DNA of 64,000 bases from Phytoseiulus persimilis (Eukaryota; Arthropoda; Arachnida; Mesostigmata; Phytoseiidae): contig CM075104.1 of the NCBI GenBank assembly GCA_037576195.1, positions 7,384,775 to 7,448,774 of the forward strand. Direction: 5' to 3'. Positions 28,801 through 41,242 of this stretch are shown piece after piece. The first letter of the stretch is position 1; each line of letters begins with the position of its first letter. The notes under the pieces are model-generated. The model searched no databases. It was given only the letters and a program-made list of their open reading frames with translations, and was not told the origin of the DNA. A program made the translations under genes and the position numbers.

Positions 28801-29941
28801 GTCCCGTTCCCGGTGCAAAATTCACCCGAGCTGGAGGATACAAGAGGGACTCGTCGTGAAACATTCACCCACTCAAACGACTCTTCCGAATGTCGGAAGA
28901 AACGATGAATCGAAGAGCTCTCCGGGCTCAGAACTTCGGCTTCGAATCTGAGCACCTTAACTAGCCTGAAACTGATTTACGCCAACAACATCGAGCTACC
29001 TCTGGGAAAGCGAACTCCTTGGAAAACCAGGTCGGGTGAGGGATCAGCAACAGAGACAGAGTGAAGCTTCCGATAACGGAGGGTTTCTGTGGAGCTCCAG
29101 ATATTCCGAACGAAGCGAAAGTTGTTGAAGTGAGTGTGCGAAGTCGTCGGTACCTTCTCGTGGCCTCACCCGATGGCCTATCCGTGGCAGGAGCACTCAC
29201 CGCTCCGAGTTGGAGCTAATCCACGCGGAAGTTGCCAAATTTGCATCAAGATTGACTCAGGCGTCTGCGAAGACGTGCTCTGCCTGAGGATATATCCAAG
29301 CTCGAACTCCCCAGGTACTTCATGGTATCATCCATATTTCAGGTTAGTGTCACCGTTTGTGATTCTGTCGCAGCTCCGTGGCGCTGCCCGCACGCTCGAA
29401 TCGCATACGGCCGCGTCGACCGACCGCCCGATCCATCTGCGGTTCTAGCCGCAGTGCTTCTCAGTAGCAGCCAGTAATGCGCCAAGCCATCTGGCTGCGA
29501 GAGAGGTTTGCGATTCCTGTCGCGTGGGACGACATCGTGTTTCCTCGACTTCAGTGAGAATTTCACTCGTTCAACGCTGTGCATAACCATGAACCAGATA
29601 CGCAAAAGTTTTAGATTTTTCTTCTTTGTCCATATGCGATCCCGTTTTATACCGAGACGAATTCATCGCGGAGAATCGCGGGGAGTGTTGTGGCGATCAT
29701 ACAAGAATTATACATAGAACGATCGAAAAGTCGTCAAATCAAATTTGTCGCACACAGTAGCTTTCTTCTCACCGTCATTTTTTTCCTTTTCGCATTCTCA
29801 GCTTCTTCTGTGAATCATAGGGTCTCACCATTTTGAGCTGCTCCTCCCGGAAAAAAAGTCCGCCCCTCGCACAGACCGCTATTTCTGTTAGATTGAGCTT
29901 CATGCGTCGATGAAGATATTATCTAGAATCCACAGCTACCT

Positions 29942-29965
29942 CCCCCCCCCCCCCCCCCCCCCCCC
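29942..29965. repeat. poly(C) tract, 24 bp
   Basis: The longest homopolymer in the window: 24 uninterrupted C. Confidence 0.95.
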
Positions 29966-30142
29966 TCGCATTCCCCCCACATAAAATGACTCACCATGGC
30001 GAGATGTTGCTCCTCCTTTGCTTCATGGGCAACAGAAGTAGGCGTTGAGGATTTGGAGTGAGACCCGGGGTTCACTCGGAGGCTCACATGGCCAGGAGCG
30101 CTAGCGAAAACAGTATTCAAACGACAAGAGTTGCAAGTGAAA

Positions 30143-30170
30143 CGCACGCGTGCACGCACGCACACCCACA
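30143..30170. repeat. GCAC/CACA-rich microsatellite
   Basis: Alternating gcac and caca units (gcacgcgtgcacgcacgcac and on). Confidence 0.8.
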
Positions 30171-30735
30171 CGAGGGCACGCACCCAGCCGCTCGCGAATT
30201 GCTGAGTATTCGTTCCTGAGCTGCTGTTTGGAGCTTTCGGACTCGCTTACTGCTAAGTGACTCCTCGTGACGCTAATATGATGTGACAGACAGCTCCTGA
30301 GCGGGCATCGGAAGCAAGTCGGCATCGGATCCGAACCTCATTCAGGACCCCTCCTTTTCTTTCTCCTTCAGAAAGTGCTTCTAAAAGCACTTCGAGGGCT
30401 GGGACCTCTCGATGCTTGAGGACCCGCGCAGCGTCCACTCGTCCCCCGTTTTCGCGGCTTACATCTAAGCGAATCGATCGGCCGCCAGACCCACTTCCAA
30501 GTAACCAGCGATGAGTCCGGATGGGGGGATGGAGAAGAGGCGTGCCCGCAGACGAGCCCCGCGCCGGTTCGCGCGCTCCGACTGACGGACCCGGTGGCAG
30601 CCTGTTGGACGAACCGGACGCCTGGAAGGTTGCGAAGTCCCGAAGCAGTCACATCCGATTTTCTCGAACGCGCGTTCTCCTGAGGAGAGGATGCGCCCGC
30701 GCCGCCGCGCACATGGACGAACTCGCAACAAAAAC

Positions 30736-31932
30736 TCAGTCAGGCCGCCAAGCTTGGAGCGACAGACGGAAGGACGTGTAAGCTAGGCCAGCGAGCAGGA
30801 TTGTCAAATCGAATTTTGCTGCACCTCGGCCACCTCCTTGGCTGTCTGTGTTTCCTTCCGCCGGTCCCGACGGCCGTCGCTCCCTGTCCGCTCGCATGTT
30901 CGGTCGCAGCGCACCGCGTTTTTGGTAGCACTCTACGTGACCGCTCCGAAGTGACGAGCCATCGTCTTTCAATTCGCTTACAAATCTCCTAGGACCCCAC
31001 AGAAGGATTCCGACCGACCAAACCAGCCTTCGTTCGTGACCTCGCTCCGAGCCCCGACCCGGAGTCTCTGGCCCCGGAGACGACGTCGGTCCTCGCGGCA
31101 GAATTCGCCGCTTTGATGTCTCAATATGCGGCGTTGAGGCTTCTCCACCGCGCGAACCGATCTGCGGGAGCTGCCCCTCTCGCTGTGTCACGGCTAATCT
31201 TGCCCGTTGCCAAGTGATTAATTCACCAAGATGCAACCATCGAATCATCCGGAGAGATTGGATCATCCAGGAGTCGGAAGCTGTCCCCAGGGTGTGGGTA
31301 ACGAACACCGTAACCGCCGGACTATCAGCGACTACGGTGCTGGAGCGGCCGACCCGCTTCCCGGGGCTCATGACCCGGACTGCCCCGCTCTCGTCTGTCA
31401 ATAGAGCACTCTGTACAACATGCAGTCCCGGCAGGACCGACATCCGATCGGGCGCCGCCATGTGAACACAGTCCGCTAATCTGTCGCGCGCGAATCGAAC
31501 CGAGCGCGCTTTTATTGGCCGACGAACAAACGTGATTGATGAATGAACGATGTCATACGCCGCGGCAGCTGCTCCGACGACGATAGTTATGGCTCTGACG
31601 AGTGGAGCACGCCCCGCACAGGTGGCCGGCCGCACTCGAGACGGATGGTGGCTGATGTCGACTCGAAAACCTGATGCTGGCAGTCCTCTGCCGAGCCCTG
31701 AACGGCGAATGCAGTTGACAGTCGCTCGTTGCACACATCGGTCAACGACAACTGTTGGCTTCTCCCACCGGGGGCTTCGTGTCGACGGAGATCGCGAACG
31801 AGCTACGCAGCAAAAGGTGTTACTGCACATGAAATTTGTTAGCTGCGTCGCGTTTCCTCTCTCGGTGGAAAGAACATTGGAAGTTTGTCTGTCCCTGCGT
31901 CCCGCTATCGAGAGTTGTTCGACTGACAACAT
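30736..31932 (-). other. 398-codon open frame, unrecognised
   Basis: This is the longest uninterrupted frame in the window. It opens with MLSVEQLSIAG and has an internal ATG in a good CATGGCGGC context near 31460 (MAAPDRMSVLPGLHVV). No signal peptide, membrane segment, repeat or known motif is visible, and a 140-codon plus-strand frame overlaps its 5' part. Local G+C is high. It may be stop-poor DNA. A gene without introns would be unusual beside the intron-rich genes at 42-60 kb. Confidence 0.2.
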
Positions 31933-34900
31933 GTCCCGCCGCCGTCGTTCACGTCGTCGACGCGACGACTGAATGACATTCGTAGATGGAAAGCAGCAAC
32001 GAACAGAGGCGGTGGATGCCGAACTGCTTCTGCTCCGGGTGCTTGCTGCAAGCCAACCAACTTTGAGATGAAAAGCCTCTCTTTTGTGAGACTCGCAGCC
32101 GTGCTCACCCGCTTCTCACAATGCACTGGACTGCGTCTTTCCACTTCTCCAAGGCAAGCACGCGAGCGGCGAAACAGACCTACAGACACAAAGACCGAGC
32201 GGCGGCGGCGCGGCGGCAGAGAGACAGCAAAGGCGTTTCCATGGATCTGCTTTTCTTCAACATCATCACGGTCGTCGTCCTTGTCTTCGCCTCGAGGGTC
32301 CCAAAGTTGTTGACGACGACGACGGTTTCGTCAAGGCCCTCACATAATTAACGAAGGAATGGACTGAGGGCCTTCGTCCAGGCCGAATTCAGGCTCGTTT
32401 CAGTCGAAAATTCTCGGTGCGTGTTTCGCTGAGAACAGCGGCGTTTCCTGAAACTTCGAAAGTCCTGGGAATCAGCGGTGATCATCGCTGGGGAATCTTG
32501 TATTGGCGAGTGCGCTCGGAGTTCGTCGAATCCGGATCGAGCTGTCAACGAGCTGCCCAACGCAGTCGTTGTTGTTCGTGACGAGCAATCGAAAACCGCG
32601 ATGGGAATTAGTCGCATACGAATGTGGCCCAGTCAAATAGTGAGGTCAGCTTCTGGATTGGCACTCCGAAGGAAGGACGATGGCGCTCCAGGGACTCGTT
32701 GAAAGCCTACAGTAATTTAGGACTCAGTCGGAGCTGGTCGTCTTCCTCGTGCGGATTCACGTGCGCGCGTCGCTCGTCACGGCAATTTCAAAAATCTCCC
32801 CCAGAAATCACTGTCGTAAATCTGACTGCGTCCAGCGGTCCATCCCCTGAGACTCGAGCCCGGCTGGCGGCGGAGCGAGCCACCACGACCGGAACGAGCG
32901 GAGTAAGTACTGTTCATTCTCGCCAGGTCTATTATCCTCGTTTTTTTCTCCTCTATCGGCCTGTGAAATATTAAGCTCGAAACGCCCACAACCACACATA
33001 AAGGAGACAGTTTCGACTTCGCAGGTCGGAAGGCCGGGAATGACTTCAGCCAAGAGAAATGAAGCCACCGAGCACGACCGCATGGGTCATGGCAAGTCGT
33101 TTGGACCGCTGCTCGGACCAGCTACGCAGGACGAGCTCTGGAGAACTTGGCGGTATATGAGTATCGCTTTCCGATGGTTTCCATTACGGTTTCGAGGTAA
33201 CAGACCACTTTCAAGCCCGGAGTTGGTAGGTCGGGAAGCCTACAAAGCGGGAGATGCGCGGAGCCAGACTCTGAGTGAGCTTACGGCCACCATCCGATTC
33301 CACGTGAATCGATCAGAGGTTCTAAGCGAGGGTTCCCTGCGCCATGCGAACGCGACCGCTCTCACGATGGGAACCTATCGACGTGCTGTGCAGGTTTCCT
33401 ACGTCCATCCCCATCCGCGTTCCGTCTCGCAAGAATCGACGGGAACTTGTTGCGACTGTTTTACGTTGGATACAGACAGTTTCATGTTTCATCCAAGAGA
33501 ACTTCGAGTTTGAGTCAGAGCTCAGGTGCTCAGACTCGGCAGTGTCCCCAAACTGGAATCTCCGATTCGGCTAAACCCGGGCAAGACGGGGACATGCCCA
33601 AGTTGAGAACTGTCGTCTGATGGCAAGTTATGCGCGGAGAAAAGCAGTCCAAAGGAGGGGGTGAAACCGATGACTAGCAATCACGGGAACCAGCTCAGGC
33701 CGTAGGTCGAAGGCCCGAAACGCCCGAGATGTTCATAACCATTCGAGTCGATTTCAATCCAGTCGATTCCATTCCCAGGAAGCATCTCCGCATATGCAAC
33801 GAACCCCGTAGACTACGGCCCACGTGAGGTCGGGGAGAGATCTGCACGTCGTGTGGGGAACGAGCGCACGTCTCCGCAACTGCTGTGGAAACATGCGCCG
33901 ATCTGAAGTGTACATTGCAGTTGGGTGGGTTTGACGAGACTCATTTCCTTGACAACTGTGAACGACGTCTACAGAGCTCGCTCGTGTCCGACGTGCATGG
34001 GTCAGCCGCAGCTCAGGCCTTCTCATGAAACCATACGCCATGAGCACCGACGCGAAAGGAATGAGAAGAGAACTTGCCTGATCCGCTGTGGGCTCGGTTA
34101 TCCCTTCGCATCCCCGCAAAGAAATCTCCGCACCGACAGCGCGAGACTCGGGACGAAGCGGTCTCACGCCGAACGACGCGGCTGCGCGCATGGACCCGGG
34201 AAACTCTCGAAGAATGATAATCATCGGAAGTTCTCGACGCCGAGAGAAGTTGTGCGATTTCGTATTTTTTTGCCGCGCTGTTCCCCTCGTCTCGGACAGA
34301 CTAAATCCTTGGTCGCATCTGTGGTTTCTTCAAGAGATCAGCGTTAATGCCTTCTGATCGATGAGGCGAGATTCCCCCGGCGTCCGTCCATTCGACCGCC
34401 CGATCGCCCGTTTGTCCGTTCCACCGAGCTGATTATCTTCACGGATTCAAGCGAGTCGAATTAATCGTAGCTCAAAATCTGATTATTCTCTGTCAGGGAA
34501 ATTGGAGCAACCGAATCAGAGACGTTCTCTGATGAAAACGTCCAAACGAACGACCCAAACGATGACGCGCTCTAATTAATTCCCTACAGCGTTCGTCGCG
34601 GGAGAACACCGCGGATTTCGGCGCTCCCGACAGACAACCTGGAGTTTGTTCTCGATAACCTCGTCCGCAGCGGGCACTCGTCTCGAGAACCTGCGCGACC
34701 CCCATGGAAATCGTTCGTCCCGGCTGGAAACGGATGCGAAGCTCGCTCCAGCGTGAACACCCATTGCGCCCATCGATCCCCGCTGGATGGAGACAACAGC
34801 GCCACGACGGGAGACACGCACGTCCAGCGGGAGCTCTATTACAAGAAAGCTCATTTTTGCGCCCGCCCCTCCTGCCTTCGTTCCATTCCACCGTCGTCTC

Positions 34901-35090
34901 TGACGCCTTGTTCAGGCCATGTCAAACAAAGGGGACCAGGCCATCAACCGAGGAAGCATAGACATGACGTTCGGGTAATTGACATGCCCTCTAAGCCCCT
35001 CTACTCCTGTCCGCCCTTTTGACCCTTGTTTTCCCTCGTGTGAGTTTCCTGCCGATACTCTGCCACTGACGCGGAGACTGGAGGTCAGAA
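31933..35090. other. No recognisable gene
   Basis: Only short overlapping frames. CGG/GGC-rich patches occur near 32200. No RNA gene, element or conserved exon was seen. Confidence 0.55.
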
Positions 35091-35384
35091 ATGTCGACCG
35101 CCGAGCTTATAGATCGACAGCCGATGGTAAACCCAGTTCCGCTTGCCACCCCGCATACGTCGAACACGACGGGGAAAACAATCCTCGTAAACTCGCAGAA
35201 GACCACATACGTAGAACACCGCGTCGAGCCGGAGGGAGACGTGGGAGCGCGAAGGAAAACTCCCGACATGGTTTTCCGCCCTTTCCGGAACCATGGCCTC
35301 GAGGAAGGAGACCGAAGCCCGATGACCAGCGCCGGAGAAGACGTCGATTCCGGCGGAGAAATCGGCGTCGTACAAATCACGTAG
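35091..35384 (+). CDS. Possible small open frame, 97 codons, unrecognised
   Basis: An ATG-initiated frame begins MSTAELIDRQPMVNPVPLAT and ends GGEIGVVQIT-stop. Its composition is less Arg-biased than neighbouring chance frames, with an acidic, serine-containing C-terminal half. I see no signal peptide, membrane segment or family motif. Overlapping minus-strand frames (149 and 96 codons) weaken the case. It could be a small gene, an exon or chance. Confidence 0.2.
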   Translation: MSTAELIDRQPMVNPVPLATPHTSNTTGKTILVNSQKTTYVEHRVEPEGDVGARRKTPDMVFRPFRNHGLEEGDRSPMTSAGEDVDSGGEIGVVQIT

Positions 35385-35794
35385 AGCGTGACACGCAAGA
35401 AGTCGTCCGAGCCTCCTCCCCGAGTCACGTAGGGAGTCATAATTAACAGGAAGTAAACGAGGAACTAACTATCTTCGCTGTGTGTCTTGCAGTCAACTGG
35501 ACAGTTGGCTGAATTATCAGTGAGCCTGACAGCGAGACATCCCCGCAACGAGGGTATTCTGCGCCGTCCGCAAGCGGGTCACGACTGACGCGGATCGCTT
35601 CTAACGAGCGAGAATCCGATACGTTTTTCCATGAGCTTGCTGAATGCTGATGCCGGTCAGCCACTTGATATAATGGCCGCTCCACATCCGCGAGCGACTG
35701 TCCCGCCGCATGCCACAAGTAACTTCGTAATCAGTCGTCAGTCAGCCAGCCAGACAACTGGCAAGTCTTGAGAGTTTGCGTCCGTCGAACCCCG

Positions 35795-36112
35795 ATGGCG
35801 GCGGGGGCGGCACCGGTTCCGGTGTGGCTGCGGGAAAACTTCATGGCTCGACCGGCTATTCCCCCCGATACCGTTTTCCAGGCTTTTGTTGCGGATCTGC
35901 TCCAGGAGGCACGACAGCTTTTGTAGGAGTTGGACGAAGATCCATGGCTGGATTCCAACGAGGATCAAGAACTGTCTTCATGTTGTGCAACGCGGGGATA
36001 TACGCATTTGTTCCCAAGGCATCCGCGCGTCAACGCGAGTCCGACCGGGACACAGCCGTGGCCCGGTTTTCGAAGAAGCGAGAGTTCGGTGGAAATGTCA
36101 ACCGCCCTCTAG
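35795..36112 (+). CDS. Exon-like frame with an internal TAG, unrecognised
   Basis: From ATG 35795 the frame reads MAAGAAPVPVWLRENFMARP and on through an amphipathic segment (VFQAFVADLLQEARQLL) to a TAG at 35924-35926. It then stays open in the same frame through ELDEDPWLDSNEDQELSS to 36112. The GTAGGA spanning the TAG could be a splice donor (exon 35795-35922, phase 2), so the TAG may lie in an intron. Other readings are stop-codon readthrough, a decayed gene or chance. I do not recognise the protein. Confidence 0.25.
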
Positions 36113-39100
36113 AACAGTGAGACGGTTATGCAGCAGCAGGATCACTCGCCGCATTCACCATCTCATCGTAGTCATTGTCCGAGTTTTTGTCCCCAATGTC
36201 GAACTCGCTGATTCGATTCGTTTCGGGGCTCGCTGTGTTCCTCCCCGTCTTCCCTCGGATGAAGTCTTCCTCCATAATTGATCGTTCTTAGCCCAGGACC
36301 GCCCGCGCGCCTATAGATCCGCAGCAGGAGAACACCCAACCTAGCCTCGATCTTCAGCAACGAAAACTCGAATTAGTTCCGAACGTCGACCGTTCCCGTT
36401 CGTGAAGCATCTTCCACCGGACGCGCAGAACTCGATTCCAGATGGGGTAGGTCGGAGAGCCGACTGGAAGTTGAGGGAGGCTATCGGTGAAAGAGTCACT
36501 GCAAGCCCTGATTTGAAGGGCAAAAACGTGTCCGTGCATGTTCCATGGAAGGTGCCTCTGGAGTGGTTGATGTATGCATAGGCAGGCACGCCGTGACCGT
36601 GTGCCGCCGAAGGGACTAAGGCCTCGGTACCTGATAAGCGAGCGGCTTGATAGAGGCCGGCCTGTTGCTGACTTTCGGATTTCAATCCGGGCGGCTTCAT
36701 CTGAGAGGGGGCAACAGAGCTGTGGCCCACAGTCCGCGCGTATGATGCAGTGAAAGTCCGCTGCCGGTCCGCTCGGGGCCCTCCCGCCAGCCAAACAGGG
36801 TCCTCGCTCCCTTCGTTTATCGCGTTCCCACTGTCAGGTCGGGTTTGTAAAAGCTTCTCTTTCTGGCTGTCAAATTGTGTTGCATGCAGCTCAGTCACTC
36901 TGAACGCGTCCGACTCACAAACCGGCCGACTACCCGGCTGACTCACTCAAACGGAGCGTTGGCGTCCGTTCGGCGGCCAGACAACAGGACTCGAACGGAG
37001 CGGACAACCAGGACTCCGTTTCCTTTATGCATTCGGCGGAAGGATGCTTCGCCCACATCGCGAGCTACGAAATGTCCCCATAACCGCCAGCTCGAGGCCT
37101 CAACATGATGACGGGCGGTCTCTCGCTATTTCCCGTCATCTCAGAAGGAACGTAAGCTCTGAGCTCGAAAGCGATTTTCAAGGGAAGCAGGTGGTGATTC
37201 AGGTTTCGCAGCCGCAACACGAGAAACGGAGCGCATGGGAAAAAGCACCATCATTCCGACAAGCCCGCTGGGTTTGGTTGTCGTGCGCTTCTACGTGCAC
37301 GCTGCTAACGGCATGCGGGGCGCAAAAAGGGCGTGTGGGGACAGCCGGAAGGGGAAAAGAATTCTGCCTCGATGGACGCACCCGAGTTGCTAGGAATAGG
37401 CCGCGAAGAAATCACGAGTAGGGCAGGTCGTCGCGAGCGGTTTCCACCCGCGCTCCCGTCCTTATTTGTTGAAAATGTTTCCTTGATGGGAGCAGCTCCC
37501 CAACAGACTTTTGACCCGTCGCGGTTGCCGGCTCCGGTCCCGCTTCTCTCTCGCCGATAGAGGGATTTGGGTGAGTTGAGAGAGTCGGGCAACGAGTGCG
37601 CTCTCCTTCCGTTTTCACTCGTAAATGAGGATGCGAGAGCTCAGCTCGCGATCGACTCTACGCGCGACAGCAGTGTGAGTGTGCATGCGTGCAGAAAATG
37701 CGACTGTTCAGCCCGCACGGAGGCGATAGTCCACGGGTTCCAGAAGCTTCGAAAGCAGAATCGGCCAGAATGTCTGGAGTGTGGAGCAATCAACGATTAC
37801 CGGAGAGAAACGGCCAGCGATTCCTGTTCAGTAGTCTGAGAGGATCCCGTGCATTTTAAAACGTCTCCCGATCGCTCTCGACACCCTGCAGATCTGGATC
37901 TTCAGACTGAACGTGCGCTGGGCTCACGAAGAACGAAAAATACAGGGATAGCTGGCTAGAAGGGAAGCGGTTGGGAAAGACGTGAGGGAAACGACAGAGA
38001 GAGGACAACGCGCTCGAGACCTCCCGCAGCGGGAAGACAGGTCGCGGCGCCTGGGCTCGGGAGGGAATGAGGACGACATTTGAAATTGAAAAGCACTTGC
38101 TCTCCTTGGAGAGTGTCCGCTCCGGACTCCGTCGGATCATCGGACAGACTCCGATTTCCGCCTGGGAGTACTGATTATTCTCGGCGGGACAGGAAGCGAC
38201 CATCTCGGTGCCCCTCCTTCGATGGTGTCCGTTTATCGGAGGGTACTGAGCTGCTCGGCGGAACGCCGTCCATTTTCCTCATGAATGAATGGGGTTTAGA
38301 TCGGATTTCACCGAAGAACGGCCTGTTGGATCGAACCGAAGCCGTAGGGGAAGAGCACGTTCGGGCTAACCGAGGGAATGAGTTTGACGAGAGCTCCGTC
38401 AGATCGAAGCCCGGCATCGGCTGTCGAGCAACTCTCCGAAATGCGTTTCGTCCAGGATCCCTCTCAGATAAGAGACCTCGCAAGCATGTTTTCGAGGTTC
38501 CCAAGGCACGCTCGTCTCGCAGGTGAGCAGTCACTCCGTTAAATACCTGATGATGGTTCGGGCATATGTTCCCACTGACATTCCTAATCCCAACTAATAA
38601 CACAACATAGAGCTCAGCAACACCCGATCACTTATAAGTTTGACGAAAGGGCCTCGGGTATCGAAATTCCCCGATGAGATGTCATATATCCGCTAACTCC
38701 GACTCCTCCTTGATGGCGGCAATGTTGCGGAAGCCAGACCGGCGATACGGTATGAACATAATGTTCGACATCATTCGAAAACGGGCGGTTCCGGTTGAGC
38801 GCATCACAAATTATCAAGATTTGCTCGTCCTCCTTCGAGGCCGGTGTCTTCCCGATCTGCCGAAAGTTATTGCACCGAAAACCCAGAGGGCCGAAACATA
38901 ATCCCGTAGGGCTGGAAAGCCTTCCTCTGGTTTCGATGGTAAAGTGAATCGAGCCAAGCTTCTACGCACGGGTCCGAGAGATTGCCCTCGTGTAGTTCTG
39001 AAGTCGGGGTATTCAAGCAAAAGATCTCCACTGAGGTCGACCTTGCTGGCGCTTCGCGAAAATTCCAATGTTGGGAACTTCCTCGACGTAAGTGGCTTCC

Positions 39101-40850
39101 TTCACGTACCCGGTATGTCATCGATCAGCAACCTACCCAGCTCGGCTCGCCATCAAGTCGGGCATCGTTTTGGATGCACAGTTCCCAAGCTCATCATGAT
39201 TTACCTGGTCTCTTCTTGCCAATCCAAGTGCAGTCTCTCAGACCCTGCGCTGAGCATAGAAGCTTAGCTGGATCCGCTTGACCCGCAAAACGAGAGGAGG
39301 GGTTTTCGGCGCGACGGGATTTTTTTTCGGCCCTACGGGTTTACGTTGCAATCGGTTTCGGCACATCGGGTATGAACCACGAGGTCCCCGATCGTACACG
39401 ACGGTATGCAAATTGTAAGCTTCACAACGAGAGTGTCGAAACAGCCAGCAACGAAGAGCCGGGAAACGGGAAAGGAGTTGGGGAGCCGAAGAGGGAAGTG
39501 AGAGCGAGAAAACAACGGGACAAGGATCATGAGTTGAGTGTTTCCGATTAAGGAACGCCCGACAGCGCCTGACGGGTTGAGACGAGATCCGACCGACAAT
39601 CGAAATTTAAAGATCACTTGTTTTCCTTATAAAGTTCCCGCTCCAGCGTCCGATCAGCATGTTACTTAGCACGGTGTGGATGGCACGTTGTAGAAGAGAT
39701 CAAGCATCAGTCTCGGTCGAGGCTGATAATGATCCCTTAGCGGTTTCCGCATGATACTCATCGTTACGTTCAAGACCTGCTTGAGGAGCGCATATGGTCT
39801 GTGCTCGCCCACGCTTCGTAACGGCAAAGATCGGTCCGGACTCGATTCCCAGATTGGTGCCGCGGAACGTATTCGGTGCCCCATGCCTGACTGCTCGGAC
39901 AATGTACTGACCCGACTTTACGATGATCATAGCACGCTTGTTCATCAAAAAGAGAAGGCGGGCGTCAGAATCTGGAATGCTCGGAACGGTCCCTCGACAG
40001 ATCGGGATGGTGACTTACACCAAAGACAGAGTGTTCGTTGACGACATGGCTGCTTGAGGCGTATTTGAGCGCTGGAATAGTGCCACCATGTGAGCCAGTA
40101 GTTGGTCCTCAGGTCGGTTTTCCAGGGCGGCGCAAACAAAAGACTGGCTTCCGACAATGATGGGCCTGAAATCCGAAACACCGAACGAACCAGTAGGAAT
40201 GAGTGTCGGAGAAACGTCTCATCGAATGTGAGAAGAATGAGCCTTGCGTAGAGATTTATCGGACGGCTCGCTCGTGCGAAGTAAAACACGCGGGCTCAGA
40301 GGCTTTCTTATACCACCGGAGGCTCTTGATGTTGACGCTGGTCTGGTTCCTGAGGGGTGTACCGGATCTCCTGGATCGACGGCACTTGGAGGTTTAGTGG
40401 AGACGCCGCGGCATCAACGACTCCCTAGCGAGGTATTTTCGGAAGTTCTCTCCCCAGTTACACTCGATTCCCGAAGGGAAGAAAGGCTCAGATTGAGATC
40501 GTTACATTATAGTACATACATGGCAAGAATTCTCTTCAAACGTGGGAACCAATGGAAACGAAATGCCCCTCGTCCGAGAGACTTCAGAGCACATTCTCTC
40601 GACCTATGACTATTGGTGAGAACGGGAAAGAAGTGCTTGAGAACCGCTTTCAATGATGTGCCTCATCGCGTTCTCACGTTCCATCCGATGGAAGGATCTG
40701 ATTTTCGGTCCGTCAACTGTATAGCAGATCGACTACAAAGCAGCATCGGCATTCACGCATTCTCTACATCAGCATCTGCGAGCAGTGAGTGATCCGAGAG
40801 GATCACCGATTCGTTCCAGTTCTTCATGTGATTCGGGGCGGAAAATTCAT
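36113..40850. other. Ambiguous stretch, no gene assigned
   Basis: Several frames look mildly protein-like, for example plus 38674-38901 (with YGMNIMFDIIRKRAVPVE), plus 37567-37839 (CRKCDC...CLECG) and minus 39700-39948. None has a recognisable domain, consistent splice sites or freedom from overlapping frames. Some may be worn mobile-element sequence. Confidence 0.45.
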
Positions 40851-40865
40851 GGTATGGTATGGTAT
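40851..40865 (-). repeat. (ATACC)3 short tandem tail
   Basis: Three copies of GGTAT on the plus strand (ATACC on minus), lying at the 3' side of the likely LINE fragment. Confidence 0.8.
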
Positions 40866-41242
40866 TTATCGATCCAGATATGGTCTAGTTTGTTTATGTT
40901 ACATCTATGACGATTCTTTCTTTCATGTCAGGAGCTTCTCAGCAGATCATGGGTCTCCTCCCCCCAGTTTTCTAGGATTTGTTTCGTTTGTATCACGACT
41001 GAGGGGTCTCTCATTTCCTCCTGGAGGCCCAGTCTGAGAAGGAAATCCTCATCTGTGTAGAATGCGTCCTTGCAGTCATAGATCACATGTTTCGTGGTTT
41101 CGTCGCCCAGCCGGGGAGCAACCGCAAGTAGCATACTTTGCTTTTTTCTGACGAATGTCTCACTCCAAATATTCCGATGGAGACGAACATTAGGAGCGAA
41201 GTGTCTGATTGCGTGTTTGTGGAACCGGTTGGCTGTCCCCAA
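40851..41242 (-). mobile_element. Probable 3' end of a non-LTR (LINE) retrotransposon
   Basis: The minus-strand frame contains GDETTKHVIYDCKD followed by a helical Leu/Glu-rich tail ending near 40928. This resembles the post-RT zinc-knuckle region (ETxxHxLxxC) found at the end of many LINE ORF2 proteins. Downstream in the same orientation is a (ATACC)3 run (40851-40865), like the short tandem tails that end some LINEs. The reverse transcriptase itself is not visible, so the copy is 5'-truncated or badly worn. Family assignment is uncertain. Confidence 0.4.

Larger units (their letters stand above)
23521..30735. other. No recognisable gene
   Basis: Both strands were read without finding a conserved domain, tRNA or element. 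Near 27058-27654 three frames are open at once (188, 174 and 153 codons), a sign of stop-poor composition. Poly(G) at 25808 and poly(C) at 29942 are the most striking local features. Confidence 0.55.

Noticed and set aside
37567-37839. Possible Cys-rich zinc-finger protein (CRKCDC...CLECG)
   Set aside because: No ATG start, the cysteine spacing fits no zinc-finger class I know, and it lies in the ambiguous block.
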